From assembly GCF_008084145.1 (NCBI RefSeq), contig NZ_VSDO01000003.1:796001-860000 (forward strand): DNA of 64,000 bases, given 5' to 3'. Positions 19,852-28,187 of this stretch are shown here, one piece after another; the stretch's first letter is position 1; each line of letters opens with the position of its first letter. Made by a program: the position numbers and the translations under genes. Below the pieces are notes generated by a model. That model searched no databases. It saw only the letters and a list, made by a program, of their open reading frames with translations, and was not told where the DNA came from. Source of the stretch: Paenibacillus faecis (GTDB taxonomy: Bacteria; Bacillota; Bacilli; Paenibacillales; Paenibacillaceae).

Positions 19852-20223
19852 TTATGCAGGATCACGACTTAAATGCTCATGAATTAATCGCCAATCCCCG
19901 TCGTTTTCTTTAACAAAGATATTGGTGGCTCTTCCGCTTCCTTTCACATACTCCCCGTTGTAGTACCCTTCATACTGATATGTATAAATACAAGTGGCCA
20001 CCTTCTCGTCGGCGGCTAACCATTGAATCTCCGAAGCATTATATACTTCATCCTTAATCAGGTTCCAGCTATTTTCAAAATACGCCCTAATCTCCTCCAT
20101 GGTCCGGCAGGTCTTGTCACTAAACCAATAAACCACTTCCGGATGTAAAAGGGGTTGGATGTTGTCAAAGTGATGTGTGTTAGTCATTTCAATATACCGC
20201 TTCAATGCCTCTTTATAATCCAT
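19852..20223 (-). CDS. NTF2-like (SnoaL/DUF4440-type) protein
   Basis: A 123-residue protein with the cone-shaped NTF2-like fold pattern: an N-terminal helix (YKEALKRYIEMTNTHHFDNIQPLLHPEVVYWF) and C-terminal strands ending NIFVKENDGDWRLIHEHLS. Members are small ketosteroid isomerase-like enzymes or ligand-binding proteins; nothing here fixes a substrate. GGAAAGGAG lies about 9 bases before the ATG. Monocistronic. Confidence 0.75.
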   Translation of the reverse strand: MDYKEALKRYIEMTNTHHFDNIQPLLHPEVVYWFSDKTCRTMEEIRAYFENSWNLIKDEVYNASEIQWLAADEKVATCIYTYQYEGYYNGEYVKGSGRATNIFVKENDGDWRLIHEHLSRDPA

Positions 20224-20273
20224 CTGTAGAGCTCCTTTCCGCCCCAGGCGAACCTAGAGTCCTAAGAATAAAG

Positions 20274-20298
20274 AAAAACCTTCTACATATGTAGAAGG
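20274..20298 (-). terminator. tRNA-Ser terminator
   Basis: CCTTCTACATATGTAGAAGG is a perfect palindrome followed on the minus strand by TTTTTC. Confidence 0.8.
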
Positions 20299-20323
20299 AT
20301 CGAGTTCACTATTGTAAAAATGA

Positions 20324-20414
20324 TGGCGGAGAGGGTGGGATTCGAACCCACGCACGCCTTGCGACGCCTAGTTGATTTCGAGTCAACCCCCTTGGGCCTC
20401 TTGGGTACCTCTCC
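20324..20414 (-). tRNA. tRNA-Ser (anticodon CGA)
   Basis: A 91-nt class II tRNA. The acceptor arms GGAGAGG and CCTCTCC pair fully, the anticodon loop CTCGAAA sits between GTTGA and TCAAC, a long variable arm is formed by GGCGTCGCAAGGCG, and the T-arm contains GGTTCGAATCC. Discriminator G and a genomically encoded CCA (20324-20326 complement) follow. It decodes UCG. Confidence 0.95.
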
Positions 20415-20430
20415 ACAGCAAGCAAGATTG

Positions 20431-20459
20431 ATTGTAACATGAATTTCAATGAATTGCAA
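20431..20459 (-). promoter_or_regulatory. tRNA-Ser promoter
   Basis: TTGCAA (20454-20459), 17-bp spacer, TACAAT (20431-20436) on the minus strand, ending 17 bases before the tRNA. Confidence 0.7.
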
Positions 20460-20513
20460 CTATTTTTCCTTGCTTGCGTGATTTTTTTCTAGGTCGTTAT
20501 TTGAATTTACTCA

Positions 20514-20747
20514 TTAAATCTCTTGCGCCCCTCCGGAGTTCCCCTCTTCACTTTCAGCAGCCGACCGTAGAACTTTGCGCATGTTCTTTTCGAATTTGGC
20601 CCGAGGGATAAGCACACTATGTTTGCATCCGACACACTTGATCCGTATATCCATCCCCATCCGGATGATTTCCATTTCATTGCTCCCGCAGGGATGATTT
20701 TTTTTCATAAGGACGATATCGCCTAGCTGAAAGGTCTTTCTCTCCAT
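20514..20747 (-). CDS. DUF951 family protein (YyzM-like)
   Basis: A 77-residue protein with the DUF951 pattern: LGDIVLMKKNHPCGSNEMEI then MGMDIRIKCVGCKHSVLIPR. The Cys 20 and CxxC (near 38-41) suggest a metal site, which is inference. The fold resembles a small beta-barrel. Family members usually lie in the rpsF-yyaF-parB neighbourhood of Firmicutes, as here. Strong GGGAGGAG before the ATG. Confidence 0.87.
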   Translation of the reverse strand: MERKTFQLGDIVLMKKNHPCGSNEMEIIRMGMDIRIKCVGCKHSVLIPRAKFEKNMRKVLRSAAESEEGNSGGAQEI

Positions 20748-20805
20748 CCTCGCTCTCCTCCCGTCTTTTTAACTTCCTTCATTCTTCCCGTTTTGCCTTC
20801 AAAAC

Positions 20806-21711
20806 TTAACCCGGCTGCTGTTCCTGCCCTTGCCCTGATTCCTGTGCCAGCCTTAAGGTCTCTTCTTCCTCCAGAGCCTCTTTGGCATACCGTTGAATTT
20901 TACGCTCCAGATCCGCCCGAATCCCGGGTGGACATTCCACCGCGATCCGAATCACGTATTCGTTGGCCGTGAGCGACTGTACCCCCATTACGTTGGGGAT
21001 TTGGGCAAGCTCCGGCGTCTCCTCGGACAGCTGCATCATGGACTTCTTAAGCAGTTCCAAGGTGTCTTCCAGCTTGCGCGCATTGCTGAATGGAAGATCC
21101 ACAACCGCCAAGGCCGTGCCGATTGAAAAGTTTGTCACATTGGTGATCATTCCGTTCGGTATGATATGCACCTCGCCGGTCCAACTGACAAGCCGGGTAG
21201 AACGCAGGCCGATCACCTCGACCGTTCCTTTTAAATTCCCCGTCTGAATCACGTCCCCAACGGCGAATTGATCCTCCAGAATAATGAAAAAACCGGTAAT
21301 TACATCCTTAACCAGGCTTTGTGCGCCAAAACCGATGGCCAGACCTACGACACCAGCCCCGGCCACCAGCGGGGCCAATTGAATTCCAATTTCACCCAAA
21401 ATTAGCATAATCATAATGAAATTGCTCGTGATCCAAGTGACATTTTTAAGGAGTTCCCCCACCGTCACGAACCTGCGGGGATTTACATTCAGCCGGCCTT
21501 TCTCCCGCCGCTCCAGAGATCGGTCAATAACCCGATAAATAATCTTGATGAAGATTCGGATTAATAGGAAGATCAACACGATCCTCAAACCGGCAAATAG
21601 GACCTTCTCCCACATGTTCATGTTCGTCAGCCAGTTCCATAACCGTTCGTTCCAGGCTGCCGCCGACTGCGTAATATCCTCCACCCCTGCTTTGAGCGTC
21701 CATCCTCTCAT
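20806..21711 (-). CDS. MscS-family small-conductance mechanosensitive channel (YkuT-like)
   Basis: A 301-residue channel that releases solutes on hypo-osmotic shock. About three membrane helices (residues 35-60, 85-110, 112-140), the pore helix with Gly/Ala packing (AGAGVVGLAIGFGAQSLVKDVITGF), then a beta domain (VGDVIQTGNLKGTVEVIGLRSTRL, IIPNGMI) and an alpha/beta cytoplasmic cage. The C-terminal tail is rich in Glu and Gln. Its start overlaps the upstream DUF3343 stop by 4 bases. Confidence 0.92.
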   Translation of the reverse strand: MRGWTLKAGVEDITQSAAAWNERLWNWLTNMNMWEKVLFAGLRIVLIFLLIRIFIKIIYRVIDRSLERREKGRLNVNPRRFVTVGELLKNVTWITSNFIMIMLILGEIGIQLAPLVAGAGVVGLAIGFGAQSLVKDVITGFFIILEDQFAVGDVIQTGNLKGTVEVIGLRSTRLVSWTGEVHIIPNGMITNVTNFSIGTALAVVDLPFSNARKLEDTLELLKKSMMQLSEETPELAQIPNVMGVQSLTANEYVIRIAVECPPGIRADLERKIQRYAKEALEEEETLRLAQESGQGQEQQPG

Positions 21712-21974
21712 GGTGTTCCCTCCTCCAAGTCAATCATGTTGTACTCCGCGTTTACCCGTATAAAGATCCCGCGAATCTCTACCGCCTCGCGGCTTATGAT
21801 CTCTTTAACCCGCTCCAAGCACTCCGGCGGAAATTGAATGGATAGCGCACACCCTGCGGTAATCTCCTTGGGCGTAGGGCATAAATCGATCTCGATCTCC
21901 GCGTATTCCAAAAGCATCTCCGCCCGCAGGGCTTGCTGCGTGGAATCGAAGGACATGATAAACCAACTGTCCAC
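21708..21974 (-). CDS. DUF3343 putative Se/S carrier-like protein
   Basis: An 88-residue protein of the DUF3343 family, in which a conserved cysteine in the segment TAGCALSIQF is thought to carry sulfur or selenium. Function is not demonstrated here. The start is GTG at 21974, with AGGAGGGAG about 4-8 bases upstream. It overlaps the mechanosensitive channel gene. A class V aminotransferase of the cysteine desulfurase type lies about 1.3 kb away on the same strand. Confidence 0.82.
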   Translation of the reverse strand: MDSWFIMSFDSTQQALRAEMLLEYAEIEIDLCPTPKEITAGCALSIQFPPECLERVKEIISREAVEIRGIFIRVNAEYNMIDLEEGTP

Positions 21975-22140
21975 GAATCTCCCTCCTTCTCTTATTTCCT
22001 TACCGGAAATTCCGCTTTATTTCACTTATGACTTTAGTTGGAGTATAGAACTTCACAAATTTCCATATACTATCTACTAATATCCGAAAGCGCAGCCAAT
22101 GCTTTGTATTGCTATCCCAGGTGGAGGAAAGGAAGATTCC

Positions 22141-22758
22141 ATGTCGCAAATTCAGCCTAATGTACCGGGCCCGGGGCAAGATATTCCCTACTTGAAAATC
22201 CCCCATACCGATCCCGGCATTCATTCCGCTATCATTCATCGTTTGCTCTTGCACTTTGCCAAAATTTCGCCAGGCCAAGATCTGGTCATCGTATGTATCG
22301 GCACGGATCGTTCCACCGGCGATTGTCTCGGCCCGCTTGTCGGAACGGCGCTTTCCAAGCTGAATCACCGGCACCACTTTCATCTCTACGGAACATTGGA
22401 TGAACCCGTCCATGCCATGAATTTGAAAGATACTTTGGAAACGATCAATCAAACGTTCATAGATCCTTTCATTATAGGGATCGATGCCTGCCTCGGTCAA
22501 ACTTCCAGCGTGGGCTCGATTCAAGTGGTTCAGGGACCTTTGCGCCCGGGAGCCGGCGTAAATAAAGAATTGCCGCCGGTCGGCGATATCCATGTTACGG
22601 GGATCGTCAATGTCGGCGGCTTTATGGAATATTTTGTATTACAAAACACACGTCTCAGTTTGGTCATGCGCTTGTCGGAAATCATTTCCAGCAGCGTATC
22701 GACCGCCATTAAAGAATGGAACCGGGGCTTTATTCCCCTTGCCCGGCGAGAGCAATAG
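22141..22758 (+). CDS. yyaC: Spore protease YyaC
   Basis: A 205-residue protein of the DUF1256/YyaC family, related in fold to the GPR germination protease and hydrogenase-maturation peptidases. The motif IVCIGTDRSTGDCLGPLVG near residues 50-68 and IGIDACLG near 120 are the family hallmarks. In B. subtilis the gene is expressed in the forespore. Start at 22141, about 6 bases after GGAGGAAAGGAAG. It is one of few plus-strand genes of the left arm, and its 3' end overlaps the convergent DUF4446 gene by 29 bp. I could not identify a convincing sporulation-sigma promoter. Confidence 0.9.
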   Translation: MSQIQPNVPGPGQDIPYLKIPHTDPGIHSAIIHRLLLHFAKISPGQDLVIVCIGTDRSTGDCLGPLVGTALSKLNHRHHFHLYGTLDEPVHAMNLKDTLETINQTFIDPFIIGIDACLGQTSSVGSIQVVQGPLRPGAGVNKELPPVGDIHVTGIVNVGGFMEYFVLQNTRLSLVMRLSEIISSSVSTAIKEWNRGFIPLARREQ

Positions 22759-23230
22759 CTTCGATTTCCTCCGGAGATAACGCATGCTGGGATTGCCCTT
22801 CCGTTAGCGGCTTGGCATACACATAAGAACCCTCCCGGCTGTAAAGTCCGGTAATGACGATCCCGTTTTTAAAGTCGTCCACAAAAGCCACGGAAAAGCT
22901 GAGTTCATTTCCGCGCTCTCCAAACGCATTATAGCGCTTGATTCCGATCTTGGCCTTTTGTTTGGGGAGCAAAGCGTTGATGTTCTTCAGTTGCTGTTGT
23001 TGTTCCGCTTGTATATCTTCGATGATGCCCTGTTGATTTTTCAGATCGATCAACAAACTCTCAAGATCCTCAATTCCCGTTCCTTGCATCATTTGCTCAT
23101 AATTCCGCCGCATTTTGCGCAGCTTGGCCCCTTGTATGAAATTCCATATCAGCAGCCAGAGTAAAATGACGGCAACCCCGGTGACAATCCATGCCAGCTG
23201 ATCCGAGAAAAGTTTACTCCACTCCTGCAT
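22730..23230 (-). CDS. DUF4446 membrane-anchored protein
   Basis: A 166-residue protein with one N-terminal membrane helix (about 10-32), a Gln/Glu/Lys-rich coiled-coil (35-85) and a C-terminal beta domain (RYNAFGERGNELSFSVAFVDDFKNGIVITGLYSR) that defines the DUF4446 family. Function unknown; recurrent neighbour of parB/soj in Paenibacillaceae and clostridia. Twenty-nine bases at its end are antisense to yyaC. Confidence 0.85.
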   Translation of the reverse strand: MQEWSKLFSDQLAWIVTGVAVILLWLLIWNFIQGAKLRKMRRNYEQMMQGTGIEDLESLLIDLKNQQGIIEDIQAEQQQQLKNINALLPKQKAKIGIKRYNAFGERGNELSFSVAFVDDFKNGIVITGLYSREGSYVYAKPLTEGQSQHALSPEEIEAIALAGQGE

Positions 23231-23247
23231 GTTCTTCTCCCCTATAT

Positions 23248-24408
23248 TTAAGTATCACTTGCGATAGCCTGTACCGCTAAAATCAATTGTTCAACTTCCT
23301 CCGTCGTCGTGGTGTATCCGAAGCTTGCCCGTACCGCTCCCCCTTGCGTTGTCCCCGCCGTCATATGTCCCAAAGGTGTACAATGGTAACCCGCCCTTAC
23401 GGCGATGCCATATTTCCGGTCCAGGAGGAAGGCAACCTCCGAGGCATCCCGCCCTTCCAAGGTAAACGCAACAATTCCGGTTCTCGGCAAGTCCAACCCC
23501 GGCCCCAAAACAGAAACGCCCTTGATCGTCAGCAGAGCGGGTATGAGCTTCTGAGTCAGCTGCCATTCATGCTCATAGATAGCTGCAACACTATGCTCCA
23601 AAACATAGTCCACACCTGCACCTAATCCGGCGATTCCTACGGCATTTTGAGTTCCCGCTTCATAGCGATCCGGACGAACCGTCGGCATCTCCAAAGCTTC
23701 CGATTGGCTCCCCGTCCCCCCATGCATAAGGGGCTCCAAATCGACATCCGGATGGATGTATAGTCCCCCGGTCCCTTGCGGTCCCATCAATCCCTTATGT
23801 CCGGGAAAAGCCAGCAGGTCGATCCCCATCGTTTGCACGTCGATCGGATATCCCCCAGCAGTTTGCGCTGCATCCACCACGAATAGGGCACCGTGTTTAT
23901 GGGCGAGTTCCCCCATTTCCCGAATAGGAAGAATGCACCCCAGCAAATTTGAACTATGCGCACATACGACCAGCTTTGTATTCGGACGAAATGCTTTAGC
24001 CATTTGTTCCAGATCAAGATTCCCATCCGGGTTGACGGTGATATAATCAACCGATATATTCCGGGTTCGTTTCAGATACTCCAACGGCCTTCGGACGGAG
24101 TTATGCTCCACCATGGTGGCAATCGCATGATCGCCTGACCTTAGGGACCCTTTGAGCGCCAAGTTTAACGCTTCCGTAGTATTGGAGGTGAAAATAAGAT
24201 CGTTCGGGTTATCAATATGAAACAGCTCGGCCAACTTCGCTCGAGTTTGAAACAGGGTTCGCCCGGCCTGTAACGCCATCCCATAATTTCCCCGACCCGA
24301 GTTTGCCGATGGTCCATTTAGTATTTCCAACATAGCTTTCCCTACACTAGCGGGTTTGGGCCATGAAGTGGCGGCATGATCCAAGTATATCAGGGGCTGC
24401 TGCTTCAC
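23248..24408 (-). CDS. Cysteine desulfurase family protein (class V aminotransferase)
   Basis: A 386-residue PLP enzyme of the class V fold. The N terminus YLDHAATSWPKP is typical, the PLP-anchoring lysine lies in FPGHKGLMGPQGTGG, and the mobile catalytic-loop cysteine is in RAGYHCTPLGH. It resembles the cysteine desulfurase family branch often linked with DUF3343 rather than IscS or NifS proper. It likely mobilises sulfur from cysteine; selenium chemistry is a known suggestion for relatives but unproven here. The start is GTG at 24408 after GGAGGG. It is separated from parB by 116 bp holding a long inverted repeat. Confidence 0.85.
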   Translation of the reverse strand: MKQQPLIYLDHAATSWPKPASVGKAMLEILNGPSANSGRGNYGMALQAGRTLFQTRAKLAELFHIDNPNDLIFTSNTTEALNLALKGSLRSGDHAIATMVEHNSVRRPLEYLKRTRNISVDYITVNPDGNLDLEQMAKAFRPNTKLVVCAHSSNLLGCILPIREMGELAHKHGALFVVDAAQTAGGYPIDVQTMGIDLLAFPGHKGLMGPQGTGGLYIHPDVDLEPLMHGGTGSQSEALEMPTVRPDRYEAGTQNAVGIAGLGAGVDYVLEHSVAAIYEHEWQLTQKLIPALLTIKGVSVLGPGLDLPRTGIVAFTLEGRDASEVAFLLDRKYGIAVRAGYHCTPLGHMTAGTTQGGAVRASFGYTTTTEEVEQLILAVQAIASDT

Positions 24409-24455
24409 ATCGTCCCTCCTCTCCTACCGATCCTTCGAGAACACGCTAAGAATGC

Positions 24456-24521
24456 AATGACATACCCAACTTCCTAATTATAAGGCGGTCTATGCCCTTT
24501 AGGGAAGCTGAGTATGTCATT
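24456..24521. repeat. Long inverted repeat after parB
   Basis: AATGACATAC (24456-24465) pairs with GTATGTCATT (24512-24521), and CTTCC pairs with GGAAG inside, leaving a loop of about 28 bases. No T-tract follows on either strand, so it is not a classic terminator. Confidence 0.55.
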
Positions 24522-24524
24522 CGT

Positions 24525-25367
24525 TTAATTCAGCATATCGAGCAGTCGTTGCAAGTCTTCTTTGCTGTAGAAATTAATTTCAATTTTCCCTTTTTCCTTG
24601 TTTGACGACTTAATTTTTACGGTCGTCTTATAACGGCTGCGCAAGCTTTCTTCCACTTCATCAATGTAAGGATCCCGCTTCTTGCTTACCGTTTTTTGCT
24701 TTTCCTGCTTATTCCGATCCAGCTGTTGAACCGCATCCTCCAGTTCACGTACACTCCACTCATGGTCAATACATTGCTTGGCTAACTGTTTAATCTTACC
24801 AGGATCTTTCAATCCCACCAATGCACGAGCATGCCCCATAGATAATGTTCCACGTGAAACATATTCCTTTACTTCATCCGGTAATGACAATAACCGTAAG
24901 AAGTTCGCAATATGAGAGCGCGACTTACCTACCTTTAAGGAAAGTTCTTCCTGGGTTAATTGAAATTGATCCATTAAGCCTTGGTAAGCAACAGCAACCT
25001 CCATCGCGTTCAGGTTCTCCCGCTGTAAGTTTTCGATTAAAGCGATCTCCATGACTTGCTGGTCGGAAAAAGTGCGCACAACAGCCGGAATTGTAGTATT
25101 TCCGCAAAATTGTGAAGCACGGAAGCGCCGTTCCCCGGCAATAATCTCATAACCTTTAAGTACGCTTCGCACAATAATCGGCTGGATGACGCCGTGTTGA
25201 CGAATCGATTCGGCTAATTCCCGGATCGCCTCTTCATCGAATGATTTTCTCGGCTGGTAGGGATTGGCGCGTAACTGATTCAACGGAATTTCAATAACCT
25301 TATCATCTTCCTGTACCGATAGTGACGGAATTAATGCATCGAGTCCCTTCCCCAAGCGTTTACTCAT
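24525..25367 (-). CDS. parB: Chromosome partitioning protein ParB (Spo0J)
   Basis: CTP-dependent DNA clamp that loads at parS and recruits SMC near the origin. The 280 residues show a ParB N-terminal CTPase domain with GERRFRA near residue 78, a helix-turn-helix around 140-165 (SLKVGKSRSHIANFLRLLSL) that reads parS, a central helical region and a C-terminal dimerisation domain. It overlaps soj by 8 bases. A perfect parS site lies inside its own coding sequence, as in B. subtilis spo0J. Confidence 0.96.
   Translation of the reverse strand: MSKRLGKGLDALIPSLSVQEDDKVIEIPLNQLRANPYQPRKSFDEEAIRELAESIRQHGVIQPIIVRSVLKGYEIIAGERRFRASQFCGNTTIPAVVRTFSDQQVMEIALIENLQRENLNAMEVAVAYQGLMDQFQLTQEELSLKVGKSRSHIANFLRLLSLPDEVKEYVSRGTLSMGHARALVGLKDPGKIKQLAKQCIDHEWSVRELEDAVQQLDRNKQEKQKTVSKKRDPYIDEVEESLRSRYKTTVKIKSSNKEKGKIEINFYSKEDLQRLLDMLN
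24846..24861. promoter_or_regulatory. parS site 1 (inside parB)
   Basis: TGTTCCACGTGAAACA is a perfect 16-base match to the Bacillus parS consensus. Confidence 0.95.
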
Positions 25368-26121
25368 AGGAAACCACTTCCTTTGCCAACTCTAAATACA
25401 CTTCGGCGCCTTTCGACTTGGGATCATAGGTAATAATGGACTGACCATGGGAAGGCGCTTCACTTAACCGAACATTTCTTGGAATGACCGTTTTATAAAC
25501 CTTTTGCTGGAAGTACTTTTTCACTTCCTCAATGACCTGGATTCCCAAATTGGTTCGGGCATCGAACATGGTCAACAGAACCCCTTCAATTTGCAAAGAA
25601 GTATTCAAATGTTTTTGAACAAGCCGTACCGTATTCAATAACTGGCTTAGTCCTTCCAACGCGTAATACTCACATTGAATCGGGATTAACACCGAATCCG
25701 CAGCGGTCAAAGAATTAATGGTAAGAATCCCCAGCGATGGTGGGCAGTCGATTAAAATATAATCGTAAAGATGTTTGACCTGCTGCAGCGACTTCTTTAA
25801 TCGAACTTCACGCGAAATCGTCGGAACCAGCTCTATTTCAGCCCCCGCCAACTGAATGGTGGCCGGGATAATATGCAATCCCTCAATTTCAGTGGGCAAA
25901 GTAGCCTCTTGCGGGTTGACTTCATTAATCAACACATCATAAATGCAATTGGCTACATCCGCTTTATTTACTCCAACTCCACTGGTGGTATTCCCTTGCG
26001 GGTCTATATCGATGAGGAGCACTTTTTTACCGATCGATGCGAGTCCCGCTCCCAAATTAACAGAGGTCGTCGTTTTGCCGACGCCTCCTTTTTGGTTAGC
26101 TATGGCAATTATTTTAGACAA
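25360..26121 (-). CDS. soj: Chromosome partitioning ATPase Soj (ParA)
   Basis: A 253-residue Walker-type ATPase that binds DNA as an ATP dimer, works with ParB in origin segregation and regulates DnaA. Deviant Walker A QKGGVGKTT near residues 10-18 and LIDCPPSLG near 119-127 are intact. The start is TTG at 26121, preceded by GAGGTG with 7-base spacing. It is translationally coupled to parB. Confidence 0.96.
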   Translation of the reverse strand: MSKIIAIANQKGGVGKTTTSVNLGAGLASIGKKVLLIDIDPQGNTTSGVGVNKADVANCIYDVLINEVNPQEATLPTEIEGLHIIPATIQLAGAEIELVPTISREVRLKKSLQQVKHLYDYILIDCPPSLGILTINSLTAADSVLIPIQCEYYALEGLSQLLNTVRLVQKHLNTSLQIEGVLLTMFDARTNLGIQVIEEVKKYFQQKVYKTVIPRNVRLSEAPSHGQSIITYDPKSKGAEVYLELAKEVVSYE

Positions 26122-26258
26122 TCCATTTCACCTCAATATAATAGAAGAATCTCTTTGTAGAATAATGTGTGCGTTAACTAAGTTGTTGCTACAAAAAGAC
26201 CACAGCGCTCCTGGCGAGTACCCTTTCCGATTGAACAAGAAAGCTCCATCCATTTCCC

Positions 26259-26297
26259 AAAAAGAAACTGACCTCAGACCTTTCGGTTCCGGTCAGT
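26259..26297 (-). terminator. noc terminator
   Basis: ACTGACC pairs with GGTCAGT, with inner AACC/GGT pairing around GAAA, and the minus-strand tail is TTCTTTTTGGG. Confidence 0.7.
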
Positions 26298-26307
26298 AGC
26301 ATGTCTG

Positions 26308-27126
26308 CTATCTCTTTGGAATTTGAATGACAATTTCATAATGATCTTCATGGTCCTTTTCGGCCGTTTTAATGGCCAGACCCGAGCCGGACACCATATC
26401 AATCGATTGACGAATCGTATTTAAGGCCAGTCTGACATCCTTGGTAAAAGAAATTCGTCTGGAGGCCTTCTTATTCTTAGCCGCTTCCTTATAGAAAGCA
26501 ATTCGAGCTTCCGTTTGTTTTACATTTAATTCCTTGGAGATCACTTCTTCCAGTACTTTCATCTGCAGCTCTTCGGAATCCAAGGAAAGCAAAGCTCTGG
26601 CGTGCCGCTCCGTTATTTTCCGTTCCATTAATGCGACTTTAACGCCCTCGGGAAGTTGCAGCAATCGTATTTTGTTCGCAATGGTGGATTGGCTCTTCCC
26701 TAACCTTTGTGCCAAACTTTCTTGCGTGAGTTGATGCAAGTCGATGAGATTTTGGTAGGCAAGCGCCTCTTCTATAGCCGTTAAGCCTTCACGCTGCAAA
26801 TTTTCAATCAAAGCGATCGAAGCCGCCTGGGAGTCGTTGAAATCCCGCAAAATAGCCGGGATGGTTTCTAATCCCAATTTTTTAACTGCCCGCCAACGTC
26901 TTTCACCGGCGATAATCTCGTACTTGTCATTTCGATATCGTACAACAATCGGCTGAATCACCCCATGTGTCCGAATCGTCTGACACAACTCATCGATCTT
27001 CCCATCATCAAAAATAGTCCGGGGCTGGTACGGGCTTCCGACAATGTTCCCCACCGGAATTTGCTTAACTTCATCACCGTTCGTTCGTTCGGTTAAACCA
27101 AACAATTTAGAAAATTGTTCTTTCAT
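26308..27126 (-). CDS. noc: Nucleoid occlusion protein Noc
   Basis: ParB paralogue of 272 residues that binds its own sites and blocks FtsZ-ring assembly over the nucleoid. It differs from ParB by an N-terminal amphipathic membrane-targeting helix ([15 protein letters not shown]), as in B. subtilis Noc. The CTPase motif GERRWRA is near residue 72 and the helix-turn-helix ([21 protein letters not shown]) near 140. I chose the ATG at 27126; a GTG 15 bases upstream is also in frame. It is a single gene between soj and rsmG with its own promoter and terminator. Confidence 0.94.
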   Translation of the reverse strand: MKEQFSKLFGLTERTNGDEVKQIPVGNIVGSPYQPRTIFDDGKIDELCQTIRTHGVIQPIVVRYRNDKYEIIAGERRWRAVKKLGLETIPAILRDFNDSQAASIALIENLQREGLTAIEEALAYQNLIDLHQLTQESLAQRLGKSQSTIANKIRLLQLPEGVKVALMERKITERHARALLSLDSEELQMKVLEEVISKELNVKQTEARIAFYKEAAKNKKASRRISFTKDVRLALNTIRQSIDMVSGSGLAIKTAEKDHEDHYEIVIQIPKR

Positions 27127-27271
27127 TCCGCAGATTACCACCTAATTTCATAGTGACATAAGGCACACCTTGGCAGCACATTTTTCAAATGAAAATGCGT
27201 TGTGCTACCTATACTAGTGAGAATCCTTATGTATAAAACCCTCCTCTGAGGTCGAACCCCAGCAGCAGGGA

Positions 27272-27300
27272 ATATAAGGATAACCCATCATTGAAGCAAA
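27272..27300 (-). promoter_or_regulatory. noc promoter
   Basis: TTGCTT (27295-27300), 17 bp, TATATT (27272-27277) on the minus strand, giving a leader of about 140 nt. Confidence 0.5.
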
Positions 27301-27394
27301 ATGCCCCGACAATGATTCGTGATACATCTATTCTACCACTTTTTTCTCTATAATCCTATTCTCTTATTTAATGATTTTTTAGGAGAAGTCACGT

Positions 27395-27444
27395 AAAAAA
27401 AAGCCCCTAACAAATTGTTCCACGTGAAACAAAGAGTTAGGAGC
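27395..27444 (-). terminator. rsmG operon terminator containing a parS site
   Basis: Minus-strand stem GCTCCTAAC (27436-27444) pairs with GTTAGGGGC (27403-27411) and is followed by eight T (27395-27402). The 24-base interior is parS flanked by exactly 4 bases on each side, and parS itself is palindromic, so the whole element can form one long hairpin. Confidence 0.85.
27416..27431. promoter_or_regulatory. parS site 2 (inside rsmG terminator)
   Basis: TGTTCCACGTGAAACA, a perfect parS match, lies in the loop region of the terminator between rsmG and noc. Confidence 0.95.
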
Positions 27445-27460
27445 ATGCTTGCTTATCTTG

Positions 27461-28183
27461 TTATACAATAGGCTGCTTTAATGGAGTTCCCGCTTTCCTC
27501 GGGTATTTCTTTGGCGTGGGAGCCGTTTTGCCGACAATAATGATGTGCCGGTCGGAATTCTCCATCGGCAGTTCAAAGTGATGGCTTGATTCAAGCTTCC
27601 CTTTAAGTTCGCTTAAACTGCGTTTTGCCTCTCGAACTTCTTCCTCCGGGTCGCTTCCCTTCATTGCTGCGAATTTACCTCCGGTCTTCACAAAAGGCAG
27701 GCAAAACTCATTAAGCACCGCCATTCGAGCGACCGCCCGCGCGGTAACCAGATCAAAAGAGTCCCTGAGCCCTTCCTTTCGCCCCAAATCTTCCGCGCGC
27801 CCGTGAAGGAGTTCCACTTGGGATAAACCCAGCTTATCCACTACGTTCTGCAAAAAATGAATTCGCTTATTCAAGGAATCAATAATCGTCAGCTTTATGT
27901 GCGGAAAGCAAATTTTTAAAGGAATACCCGGAAACCCTGCACCGGAACCAATGTCAGCCAAAGTTTGCACCTCATCCATCGGGATATAAAAAGAAAGTGT
28001 GATGGAATCATAGAAATGCTTGATATAGACTTGATCCCGCTCCGTAATCCCGGTAAGGTTCATTTTTTCATTCCACGAAACCAGCTCTTGAAAATAGGTC
28101 TCGAATTGATCCATCTGCTTGGGGGAAAGATCGATCTTATGCTCCAACAGAAGGGAGTGAAAACCGGTTTGTATCGTATCCAA
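27461..28183 (-). CDS. rsmG: 16S rRNA (guanine-527 N7) methyltransferase RsmG (GidB)
   Basis: SAM-dependent methyltransferase of 240 residues that modifies 16S rRNA G527 (E. coli numbering); loss gives low-level streptomycin resistance in several bacteria. The SAM-binding motif DIGSGAGFPGIPLKI lies around residues 76-90, followed by LHGRAEDLG and ARAVA. The start is TTG at 28183 with AGGAGG 8 bases before. It follows mnmG by 4 bases. Confidence 0.96.
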   Translation of the reverse strand: MDTIQTGFHSLLLEHKIDLSPKQMDQFETYFQELVSWNEKMNLTGITERDQVYIKHFYDSITLSFYIPMDEVQTLADIGSGAGFPGIPLKICFPHIKLTIIDSLNKRIHFLQNVVDKLGLSQVELLHGRAEDLGRKEGLRDSFDLVTARAVARMAVLNEFCLPFVKTGGKFAAMKGSDPEEEVREAKRSLSELKGKLESSHHFELPMENSDRHIIIVGKTAPTPKKYPRKAGTPLKQPIV

Positions 28184-28187
28184 TAGA

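Noticed and set aside
22040..22080. Sporulation sigma promoter for yyaC
   Set aside because: GTATA and CATATACTA resemble parts of sporulation promoters, but spacing and the second element do not fit one consensus.
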